Virus record (IMG/VR): IMGVR_UViG_3300005518_000238
Coordinates: 1 to 23,155 of that record
From: a virus
Reading direction: 5' to 3' (one strand)
Length of the DNA stretch: 23,155 nt
Shown here one piece after another: positions 16,350 to 22,227 of the stretch. The stretch's first letter is position 1. Each line of letters opens with the position of its first letter. Made by a program: the position numbers and the translations under genes. Below the pieces are notes generated by a model that was not told the DNA's origin, ran no database searches, and saw only the letters and a list, made by a program, of their open reading frames with translations.

Positions 16350-16378
16350 AGGACTTTCGGGTCCTTGTCCTTTTTTTT
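16350..16378 (+). terminator. Intrinsic terminator upstream of the scaffold-like gene
   Basis: AGGAC (16350-16354) pairs with GTCCT (16361-16365) across TTTCGG, followed by TGTCC and eight T residues. It ends the terminase-portal gene set. The scaffold-like gene starts 12 bases later, so that gene needs read-through or a promoter in the AT-rich stretch 16297-16320. Confidence 0.7.
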
Positions 16379-16389
16379 GGGATAGAGCT

Positions 16390-17406
16390 ATGGCCGAAGA
16401 AGCTTCCGTTGAGTCCGTTGAGAGTGCTGCCCCCGATACCACGGACAACGCAGACCTCTCTGGCGATTCCGGTTACGAGGGCGACGAGCAGTCGTCCGAC
16501 TCTTCCTCCACGACGCAGACCGCCGAACCTCTCTGGACGCGCCTTGGCTATGACAGCGAGGACGCGCTGGAGAGCACGCATACGCGCTACAAACAGCAGG
16601 TAAGCGGGTCCTACACGGAAACCCAACGCCTGCGTGATGAAATTGCCGCTCGTGACCAGCGCCTGAACGATTTTGAACGCATGTATCAGTCGCGCCAGGG
16701 CCCCCAGGGTGGGCAACCCCCGGCCGCGGCGAACACGCCGGTCAGTTTTGCGCAGGCGGTGGAAGCGTACTTAAACAGCGACAATGCCACCATCGCGCGT
16801 TATGAACAGCAGCTGCACCAGCAGGCAGAAGACCGCGTGCTGTCGACGCTGTCCACGGTGGTGCGACCCGCCCAATACTCCGACATGGTGATCCAGGATT
16901 ACCCGGATCTCAATGACCCCAAAACCCCCCTGTACCGCCAGCTCTACGAACGTTACGAGGCCGAAGCCGCGCACCCCCGCTTCAAGCTCATGTTTCCCAA
17001 CGACGATCCAACCGCTGTGCGTGAGGCCTACTCGCCAGACGGCGTCGAGCGCAAGCGCGTCGATATGCGCATTGTCGGCTACCTGGCGCCGCGTATCCAG
17101 GCGGACCTGGCCAGGAACGAAGGGCGCAAGGACGAGGCCCGGCGTCGTGGCGCCGCGCAAGGCGGCAACGGCACGAGTCGTAGCGCGGCCAATGATCACG
17201 AAACCTCGCCTATGCAGCTGCTCAGCGCCGAAGAACAGCGCGAAATCCGCCAGCAAATTCAGGCCCGGACGCTGCCCGACGACTGGCCCAAAACGGTGGA
17301 AGGCGTCGCCAAGAAGTTTGTCGACCGCTGGAAAAAGTCGAGTCCCCAGAAATACCAGTCGCGCCTGGAGATGCATCGCTCCGGCCAACCGATTCGGATC
17401 GGCTAG
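16390..17406 (+). CDS. Scaffold-like head assembly protein
   Basis: A 338-residue protein with the usual traits of phage scaffolds. It has a very acidic, Ser-rich disordered N-terminus (about residues 1-45, e.g. SVESVESAAPDTTDNADLSG). Helical and coiled-coil stretches follow (TQRLRDEIAARDQRLNDFER; YEQQLHQQAEDRVLSTLSTV). The C-terminus is basic (VAKKFVDRWKKSSPQKYQSR), as in scaffolds that bind the capsid through a positive helix. It lies between portal and capsid genes, where scaffolds are usually encoded. It would act inside the procapsid and leave before or during packaging. Sequence identity to a named family is not claimed. Confidence 0.7.
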   Translation: MAEEASVESVESAAPDTTDNADLSGDSGYEGDEQSSDSSSTTQTAEPLWTRLGYDSEDALESTHTRYKQQVSGSYTETQRLRDEIAARDQRLNDFERMYQSRQGPQGGQPPAAANTPVSFAQAVEAYLNSDNATIARYEQQLHQQAEDRVLSTLSTVVRPAQYSDMVIQDYPDLNDPKTPLYRQLYERYEAEAAHPRFKLMFPNDDPTAVREAYSPDGVERKRVDMRIVGYLAPRIQADLARNEGRKDEARRRGAAQGGNGTSRSAANDHETSPMQLLSAEEQREIRQQIQARTLPDDWPKTVEGVAKKFVDRWKKSSPQKYQSRLEMHRSGQPIRIG

Positions 17407-17409
17407 GGC

Positions 17410-17754
17410 ATGGACGACGCCACGGCCCTGGTGCTGGCGGAACGGGACGCTGCCTACGGCGAGCGCAACATGCTGGTGGCGTTTCTGGCGGTGTGTTATC
17501 CGGCACATCTGGCGCGCCATCCGGCCGCTGATAGGTTGTGGGATGACGACTGGCGCTGGATTGTCTGTGTGCATACGCCCTATGGCCAGATGACCTGGCA
17601 TATCCACGATCGCGAGCTGCCGTTCTTTGATCATCTGCCGCGTCTGGCCAATGATTGGGACGAGCATACCACGAGAGAGAAGTACGCGCGCTTGGGGGTG
17701 ATGATCGCCGCCCTGGCGCCGAAGTCCCCGCGGCTCTCGCAGGAGGGCGCTTGA
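17410..17754 (+). CDS. Conserved phage-type hypothetical protein (WDEHTT motif)
   Basis: A 114-residue protein from ATG 17410. It has a clear pattern that I recall from phage and prophage hypotheticals of unknown function: ERDAAYGERNMLVAFLA, then DWRWIVCVHTPYGQMTWHIHD, then a WD(G/E)HTT box followed by REKYARL. The HIHD and WDEHTT boxes hold the best-conserved polar residues, so a metal site or catalytic role is possible. Its stop overlaps the next start (TGATG). Confidence 0.7.
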   Translation: MDDATALVLAERDAAYGERNMLVAFLAVCYPAHLARHPAADRLWDDDWRWIVCVHTPYGQMTWHIHDRELPFFDHLPRLANDWDEHTTREKYARLGVMIAALAPKSPRLSQEGA

Positions 17755-18053
17755 TGGCTACACGCTCGCGTCTGACCGTCTACCAGCGCAACGTTCCGCC
17801 CATTGACCGCACGATGGTGCGCTGCAAGGTGTGCTCACAGTACCTGGACATGGACCGGACGCAGAGCCCGGAGGAGTGCCCCACGGTCTACCGCACCACG
17901 GGCAGCGTCTACTTTGCCAAGGGCCCAGGCGGGGAACTCGCCCTGGACGTGATCGACAAGACCGTCGAGGGGGTGGTGCCGGCCTACGCGGCATGTCCGT
18001 TTTGCGGGAGTCCGCGCTGGCTGGACGGCGCGGCGGGCCCACTCAAGAGGTAG
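17754..18053 (+). CDS. Zinc-ribbon protein
   Basis: A 99-residue protein from ATG 17754 (overlapping the previous stop, AGGAGGG upstream). CKVC (about residues 23-26) and CPFC (about 84-87) form a four-Cys zinc ribbon around a strand-rich insert (GSVYFAKGPGGELALDVIDK). An extra Cys (EECP) lies between. Function unknown. Confidence 0.7.
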   Translation: MATRSRLTVYQRNVPPIDRTMVRCKVCSQYLDMDRTQSPEECPTVYRTTGSVYFAKGPGGELALDVIDKTVEGVVPAYAACPFCGSPRWLDGAAGPLKR

Positions 18054-18055
18054 TC

Positions 18056-18397
18056 ATGGCCGTTGTCGCCCGTATCAAGTCCTGGACGATTCGCCGCAAG
18101 ATGGCGGACGCGTCGTGGATGTGGGACCTGATCAATTTGCAGCGCACGCTGGCGCTCTGCCACGGCTGCGCTACCCAGAAGATGCCCTGGCGCTGGCAGC
18201 AAAAGCTGCATTACCAGGAAATGACCCGTTTTCACGGCGATGGGCACTGCGACTACTGTCGCCAGGAGACCGCAGTGAGTCTCTATTACTCGACGGATAC
18301 GCCGTATTTTGCCCAGATGGATCGTGATCACCAGCTCGCGAACGCGGCGCAGGAACGGGACCGGGCGCTCGTCTTTGACCGGCGCAGAGTGCTCTAG
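18056..18397 (+). CDS. Zinc-ribbon protein
   Basis: A 113-residue basic protein from ATG 18056, with AGAGGT upstream. CHGC (about residues 38-41) and CDYC (about 66-69) form a zinc ribbon. Between them is a Trp/Gln/His-rich helix (MPWRWQQKLHYQEMTRFHGD). The C-terminal half has an SLYYSTDTPYF segment and a charged helix (ANAAQERDRALVFDRRRV). The mix of positive charge and zinc ribbon suggests nucleic acid or protein binding. Function unknown. Confidence 0.7.
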   Translation: MAVVARIKSWTIRRKMADASWMWDLINLQRTLALCHGCATQKMPWRWQQKLHYQEMTRFHGDGHCDYCRQETAVSLYYSTDTPYFAQMDRDHQLANAAQERDRALVFDRRRVL

Positions 18398-18405
18398 GAG
18401 TCGAG

Positions 18406-18936
18406 ATGCCTGACCCTCGGTTTCCCGGCCCACGGACGTTTGCCCTGCCGGAAGGGGTGCCCGTGGCGGGGGAGTATATCGCACCGGCCATGCAGGGGAC
18501 GCCCTCGCAGACGTTTCGCCTGCCGGCGCCGGCGCAGTTGCCGCCAGGGGGGTACGTGCCTCCAGAAGGCTATACGCCGACGAACCCAGGGATGGCGGTG
18601 TCTCCAGGGCCGTATGCCAACGAATTTAAGACATATGCGATTACGGAACCGTGGGCTGAGAAACGGGATGATTGGTCGCCTGAGCAGCATCTTAACTACT
18701 GGCTGGGCTGGTATCTCAAGAATTATAACGCGGGGAACCCCGTGCAAAATACGCCCGAGCAACTGATGTACGGGGTCGATTATGCCAGGAGGCAGGGCTA
18801 TCCTCCCGGCTATACGCAACAACGCGGGCCGATGCCGCCTGATTTTGAAGATGAACTCTTACGTCATCTCGGGTATGCGCGCACGCCCAAGGGTTTTGTG
18901 CCGATTCCAGAGGATGCCAAGCCACCGCTTGGCTAG
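18406..18936 (+). CDS. Proline-rich hypothetical protein
   Basis: A 176-residue protein from ATG 18406 after CTAGGAGTCGAG. The first ~75 residues are Pro/Gly-rich and likely extended (FPGPRTFALPEGVPVAGEYI; LPPGGYVPPEGYTPTNPG). The middle is helical (WSPEQHLNYWLGWYLKNYN), and the end is again Pro-rich. It could be a virion component or head-associated minor protein, by position only. No known domain. Confidence 0.65.
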   Translation: MPDPRFPGPRTFALPEGVPVAGEYIAPAMQGTPSQTFRLPAPAQLPPGGYVPPEGYTPTNPGMAVSPGPYANEFKTYAITEPWAEKRDDWSPEQHLNYWLGWYLKNYNAGNPVQNTPEQLMYGVDYARRQGYPPGYTQQRGPMPPDFEDELLRHLGYARTPKGFVPIPEDAKPPLG

Positions 18937-18968
18937 AAGGACGCAGGCACCACTTGCCTGTCTGATAC

Positions 18969-19038
18969 ACGTGTTCCAGCGTGGTTCCAATGGAACTCCG
19001 GGGGGAGGTTCGGTGGCCGGAGTCGCGCTGGAACACGT
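18969..19038 (+). promoter_or_regulatory. Structured leader before the 19058 gene
   Basis: ACGTGTTCCAGCG (18969-18981) and its exact complement CGCTGGAACACGT (19026-19038) enclose 44 bases. These contain a second small hairpin, GTTCC-AAT-GGAAC. Such a branched RNA 20 bases before the start codon could protect or control the mRNA of an abundant structural gene. AAGGAG follows it. Confidence 0.6.
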
Positions 19039-19057
19039 CTTATAACAAGGAGCCGTT

Positions 19058-19825
19058 ATGGCCTACGTGCTGAAAGTCTTAGGTCTCCAGAGCGGGGATT
19101 TTTTCAGCGATTACTTACTCGATGCGAACTGCGCCGCTGGCGCTGTGGCACTGCGCAACACCGCCGTAGCCTCAGCGGGCGAAGTCGTGGACGCGACGAC
19201 GACTGGCGCCGTGGATGCGATCGGGCTCTACAGCGATACGGTGGTGTATACGGCGGCTCCCGTGCTTGGGGCGGGGCTGAACAGCCCGTTTGGGTTGCTC
19301 GGCGGCAACGAACTGATGGGCGCGTTGGCGCGGATCGTCAACCACCCGCACCAGATTTGCCGCTTCCGGGTTGCTGGTGGGCCCACAGCGGGGATGGCGC
19401 TGGCCGCAGATCCTACGGTACCCGCCAATGTCGTGATTAACACTACGGCAGACGCGACCAAACTGATCGTGGCGTCTGCCGCCCTCGGGGCGGTGTCGAT
19501 GGTGGGCGGGCTCATCAAAGGCAAAACCGGCGCCAACGCCGGCCAGGTGCGCCGGATCGTCACCCACACGACTGGCCCACCGATTGACGAACGGGTCGAG
19601 GTGGCGTTTACCAACGCGATTGGCGTGAATGACCAGTTTATCCGTGTGCCCTACTCGAAAGCCATGACCAACGTGCAGCTCACGACGGACCTCACCGAAG
19701 CCAACGGCATCATTGCGGCCGGGACGGGCGCGGTGCTCAAGGTGATGAACGTCGTGATTGATGAAGACCAGAACCAGGCGTGGGTCGACGTCATGTTTGC
19801 GGACCACTGGCTCAATCAGACGTAA
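19058..19825 (+). CDS. Probable head (decoration-type) structural protein
   Basis: A 255-residue protein directly before the capsid gene region. It is rich in Ala, Val, Thr and Gly and mostly short strands (AVALRNTAVASAGEVVDATT; IKGKTGANAGQVRRIVTHTT), with no Cys pairs, catalytic motif or membrane segment. This composition, the strong AAGGAG site, the structured leader and the position between scaffold-like and capsid genes suggest an abundant virion protein such as a capsid decoration protein. It does not resemble the HK97-type capsid protein, which is the split gene at 20495-22202. Confidence 0.6.
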   Translation: MAYVLKVLGLQSGDFFSDYLLDANCAAGAVALRNTAVASAGEVVDATTTGAVDAIGLYSDTVVYTAAPVLGAGLNSPFGLLGGNELMGALARIVNHPHQICRFRVAGGPTAGMALAADPTVPANVVINTTADATKLIVASAALGAVSMVGGLIKGKTGANAGQVRRIVTHTTGPPIDERVEVAFTNAIGVNDQFIRVPYSKAMTNVQLTTDLTEANGIIAAGTGAVLKVMNVVIDEDQNQAWVDVMFADHWLNQT

Positions 19826-19834
19826 TTGACGAGG

Positions 19835-19888
19835 TTTTGTGAACAAAACGGCGATTCGAGGGTGTTTTTGCCCCTTTTGTTCACAAAA
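19835..19888. terminator. Bidirectional terminator-like hairpin
   Basis: TTTTGTGAACAAAA (19835-19848) pairs exactly with TTTTGTTCACAAAA (19875-19888). It lies between convergent genes: the plus-strand structural gene ending at 19825 and the minus-strand gene ending at 19915. It could stop transcription from both sides. Each arm is itself nearly palindromic, so two smaller hairpins are an alternative fold. Confidence 0.6.
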
Positions 19889-19914
19889 CTGTCCGTGTGT
19901 GTGCGGTCGCCGTC

Positions 19915-20055
19915 TTAGTGTCCGGCGCTGATGGTGGCGTACAGCCACCAGACGACGGCGATGACGAGCAGCAGCCTGGGGATGCCTGGGGCATAGGTTT
20001 CCAGGCACAGCAGGGCGAGGATGGCCAGTACCAGGGCGATGGGGATGAGGATCAT
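19915..20055 (-). CDS. 46-residue membrane protein, possible holin
   Basis: A very short gene, MILIPIALVLAILALL then YAPGIP then RLLLVIAVVWWLYATISAGH, from ATG 20055 with AGGAG upstream on the minus strand. It has two predicted membrane helices joined by a short turn and almost no soluble part, the form of a small class II-like holin. It begins eight bases after the stop of another minus-strand membrane-protein gene, so the two form a unit. The holin role is inference from size and topology. Confidence 0.6.
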   Translation of the reverse strand: MILIPIALVLAILALLCLETYAPGIPRLLLVIAVVWWLYATISAGH

Positions 20056-20063
20056 GGCGACTC

Positions 20064-20297
20064 CTAGCGCGCCAGGCGTTGCCAGATGGCGCTGTGTTCC
20101 TTGCGCGAGTGTTCTAACTCCTTCAGTTCTTCAAGCTGGCGCTGGAGTACGGCTTCATGCTCTTTCATCGCACGCTCGCCACGTACTTCGAGGGTATGAA
20201 GAAATGTGACGAGGGCGGCGACAGAGAGGGACAGTGCGATGAGACGTCCGATATACCAGGAGAGGGCTCCGTAAAAGTCGAGGCGCTCGCGGGACAT
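20064..20297 (-). CDS. 77-residue membrane-anchored coiled-coil protein
   Basis: I chose ATG 20297 because AGGAGGTTGCC lies directly before it; an upstream ATG at 20339 would add 14 Pro-rich residues. The product has a short N-terminal segment, one membrane helix (LIALSLSVAALVTFLHTL), then a highly charged helix (EHEAVLQRQLEELKELEHSRKEH). That layout fits an inner-membrane spanin-like or holin-accessory protein with a periplasmic or cytoplasmic coiled coil. With the 46-residue membrane protein downstream it may form a lysis cassette, placed unusually among head genes and against their direction. Confidence 0.65.
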   Translation of the reverse strand: MSRERLDFYGALSWYIGRLIALSLSVAALVTFLHTLEVRGERAMKEHEAVLQRQLEELKELEHSRKEHSAIWQRLAR

Positions 20298-20494
20298 GGC
20301 AACCTCCTGTATGGGTTGAGGGGGGACGGCTGGGCCCACAGGGATACAGGCCCCACGGCTTACCAGCGGTGATCAGCCGCTACCCAGCCATGTACTTCAT
20401 TGTACCATGTAGTGTAGTAGAGTACAACAAAACATGGAAAGGAGACGAGACAAACAACCGTATAACGTGTGCAACTTTTTGAAAGGCCAACTTT

Positions 20495-20532
20495 ATGCCG
20501 GTTATGGATTTCAATGCCTTTGCGACACTGAT
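20495..20532 (+). CDS. Capsid exon 1
   Basis: Encodes MPVMDFNAFATL plus two bases of the next codon. Ending at CTGAT, joined to exon 2 at 20798, gives ATLI-DERYREVID. An end at AGCAAT (20538) joined at 20805 gives TLISN-RYREVID, a product of the same length. The sequence alone does not decide between them. Confidence 0.55.
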
Positions 20533-22202
20533 TAGCAATAGTCCCTCCTAGAGGAAACTTTAGGATGCGCACCGGGTGAAACGGCGAAAACCTGGCGAGG
20601 CAACGTCGTACCAAGCGTGCAGAACGGCATAGAAGTATGCACGTCGGTCTAGAGACTAGGCAGTGAGGAGCCACCCAATACTCTGCCCACGAGCGCCCGG
20701 CTTCCTTCCGGCAAGGAAGATGACATAGTCCGAGCTACCGTGACGCGCAATGAGCGGTAGAAGGCGGGGATAAAGAGCCCTGTCGGTAACATAACTGTGA
20801 CGAGCGCTACAGGGAAGTGATTGATAAGGAGCTTTCTGACCAGCGCGATTACATCCCGCGTTTGTGCACGGTGCGTGACTCAGACCGCGCCACTGAGCGT
20901 ATCAGTTCGGTTGGCGAGGCGCAGCAATGGGGCGCCTTTACAGGGCAAATTGACTACGACAGATTAACATATGGTCCCCTGGCAGCGTAAGGTGCCAGTG
21001 TGCATCGGGTGAAACGACGAACGGCCCATGCCCGGCCAGTAATGGCGCGGAAGGCTAACGCCGTAGGAAGCGCTGGAAACGGCATGAAAGTACCAGCGAA
21101 CCTCGAACGCATAGGCAGTGACGAGCCAACGAATAACCTGCCCACGAGCGCCCGACACCCTGTAGAGGGTGATAACGTATGCTGACCTCACCAGGAATGG
21201 TGAGAAGCTAGGGATAAAAAGCCTTAGCGCTAACAACGTGTTTACGAGCAATATGCCTCTGTAGCCACTCATAGGGAATTTAGTCAGGGTATGCTTATAA
21301 CTAGAAGGATGTATGAGTCGGACCTAACAGGCATACTGAAGCGTGCTGATAGGTTCCGCAAGATCGTCCGTTCTGGTTTGATTACGCGCCAGACGCATGC
21401 GGCGACGATTTTTAACCGGGCCACGTCGATAGATACCACGTTTTGGGAGTCGACCGAGCCCGTGCCGCTGATTTCCCTGGCGCACCAGACGCGCACGCCT
21501 GGGGTGTCGGTGGCGACCGGGTTTAGTAATTACCTGGTCGGGGCGTTCTCGCCTACCACGTACCGCGCTGCCCGGATACTCATGCGGCGGTTCAGGAACG
21601 ACCGTGGGGATTTGACGGACATCGTAGGCGATGAGCTGTGGACGAGCATCGAAAACGAACCGCGGGCGCTCGAAATCCTGCGCACCCCGCGAGGCCTGGA
21701 TACCGCGTACGGTAACATCAACCCGGAACAAGACACCGCAGAACTGATCATCTGGAATCGCTTGACCAACGTTAATGCGGCGTACCTGGTGAACAAGAGC
21801 CTGCGCGAAGAGTCCTGTGTGTGGTGGAACTGGATTGACCGTAATTAACGGTCCAGTCTAAATCGGGTGAAACGGGGAACACCTCTCAGAGGCTATCCCG
21901 TAGGAAGCTGAGTGAACGGCATGAGAGTAACTCAGAACCTCTACAGACTAGACGGTGAGCAGCCAAGCAATAACCCGTCCACGAGCGCCCGACACCCTGC
22001 AGAGGGTGATGAGATAGTCGGAGCTGCATGGCAACATGCAGAAGGCGGGGATAAAGAGCCCTGTCGGCAACAGCACTGCAATCCTGAATATGAAATGATC
22101 CGTGACTTCGAGACTAAGCAACTCAAGTGGTCTGGATACGGCGCATGGTCTGTGCAGGTTATCCCCGAATGGCGCTGGTTGATAGGAATATTACCTTCTT
22201 AA
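20495..22202 (+). CDS. Major capsid protein gene split by three group I introns
   Basis: Four exons are proposed: 20495-20532, 20798-20970, 21241-21835 and 22079-22202. Joined, they give 930 bases, an uninterrupted frame of 309 residues plus stop. The product reads like an HK97-fold capsid protein in one piece: N-terminal YREVIDKELSDQRDYIPRL, then ERISSVGEA, then HREFSQGMLITRRMYESDL, then a long central part with RAARILMRRFRNDRGDLTD. It ends with INPEYEMIRDFETKQLKWSG and PEWRWLIG. The order efsqGm.i.r, mr.FRndRGdl, w.n.ltn.naayl and PE-x(n)-dfeT-x-q-l-k matches capsid proteins of this type known to me. Without splicing the frame hits stop codons in every intron. GAAAGG lies eight bases before ATG 20495. 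The exon 1-2 junction is the least certain (see intron 1). Confidence 0.85.
20533..20797 (+). ncRNA. Group I (IA-like) intron 1 in the capsid gene
   Basis: About 265 bases with the full group I core. P3 is CCGGGTG/CGCCCGG, P4 is ACGGCG/CGTCGT, and P5 is a small CCT/AGG hairpin. P6 is CGTGCA/TGCACG closing the shared loop GAACGGCAT-AGAAGTA. P7 is GACTA (20654-20658) with TAGTC (20726-20730), P7.1 is GGCAG/CTGCC, P8 is CTTCCTT/AAGGAAG and P9 is CTACCG/CGGTAG. No endonuclease gene is inside. The 3' end is placed at the G of TAACTG (20797), as in intron 3. The 5' site is uncertain, since the expected guide region before CGGGTG pairs poorly with either candidate exon end. Confidence 0.8.
20798..20970 (+). 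CDS. Capsid exon 2
   Basis: Encodes DERYREVIDKELSDQRD through GQIDYDRLT and the first base of the next codon. Read without splicing it would stop 16 bases into intron 2 (TAA near 20989). The 5' boundary shares the uncertainty given for exon 1. Confidence 0.75.
20971..21240 (+). ncRNA. Group I (IA-like) intron 2 in the capsid gene
   Basis: 270 bases. P1 is exon AACAT with guide GTGT, ending in a U-G pair. P3 is CGGGTG/CGCCCG, P6 is CGCTGG/CCAGCG, and P7 is GCATA (21109-21113) with TATGC (21178-21182), different bases from the other two introns but still fully paired. P7.1 is GGCAG/CTGCC, P8 is ACCCT/AGGGT and P9 is CTCACCA-GGAA-TGGTGAG. A final GCTAGGG/CCTTAGC helix precedes the terminal G at 21240. 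P4 has one A-C mismatch, so splicing may be weaker or the helix shifted. No ORF inside. Confidence 0.85.
21241..21835 (+). CDS. Capsid exon 3 (main body)
   Basis: Encodes YEQYASVATHREFSQGM through REESCVWWNW plus two bases. The frame is open back through the exon start, and an internal ATG at 21291 is only an apparent start. The end at TGGAT is supported by a U-G pair with the guide sequence GTCTA of intron 3. Its first 60 bases are AT-rich (24 of 60 G or C) compared with 36 of 60 at 21421-21480. Confidence 0.85.
21836..22078 (+). ncRNA. Group I (IA-like) intron 3 in the capsid gene
   Basis: 243 bases. P1 is exon TGGAT with guide GTCTA, giving U-G at the splice site, and is extended by GACCGT/ACGGTC. 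P3 is CGGGTG/CGCCCG. P4 lies in ACGGGGAA/ATCCCGTA, very like the phage T4 td intron core as I recall it. P6 is CTGAGT/ACTCAG, and P7 is GACTA (21946-21950) with TAGTC (22015-22019). P7.1 is GACGG/CCGTC, P8 is ACCCT/AGGGT and P9 is CTGCATG-GCAA-CATGCAG. It ends with G at 22078. The clearest of the three for splice sites. Confidence 0.88.
22079..22202 (+). CDS. Capsid exon 4
   Basis: Begins CAATCCTGAA directly after the terminal G of intron 3. It encodes the last base of Ile, then NPEYEMIRDFETKQLKWSG to the stop TAA at 22200. The ending (dfeT, then WRWLIG) is the typical C-terminus of this capsid family. Confidence 0.8.
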
Positions 22203-22227
22203 CTATTATAAATAGTTCTAAAGAAGG
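22194..22227. terminator. Hairpin spanning the convergent capsid and HNH stop codons
   Basis: CCTTCTT (22194-22200) pairs with AAGAAGG (22221-22227), with an inner ACTAT/ATAGT and a short AT loop. Both stop codons (TAA at 22200 and TAG at 22218 on the minus strand) lie within it. The genes are only 15 bases apart. It probably serves as a shared terminator. Confidence 0.6.

Noticed and set aside
20432-20535. Alternative short frame (ATG GAA AGG) overlapping capsid exon 1
   Set aside because: It cannot be joined in frame to exon 2 at any terminal G, whereas ATG 20495 can.
20360-20674. Minus-strand frame across the start of the capsid gene
   Set aside because: It overlaps capsid exon 1 and the intron 1 core; the composition is not protein-like and no start site is visible.
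20533-22078. Three repeats as riboswitches, simple dispersed repeats or a diversity-generating retroelement
   Set aside because: The shared stems are in group I order with P7 pairing, and splice joins restore the reading frame; no reverse transcriptase is present.
21912-22202. A 96-residue plus-strand gene
   Set aside because: Its first part is intron 3 RNA; only the last ~41 codons are protein-like, and they are capsid exon 4.
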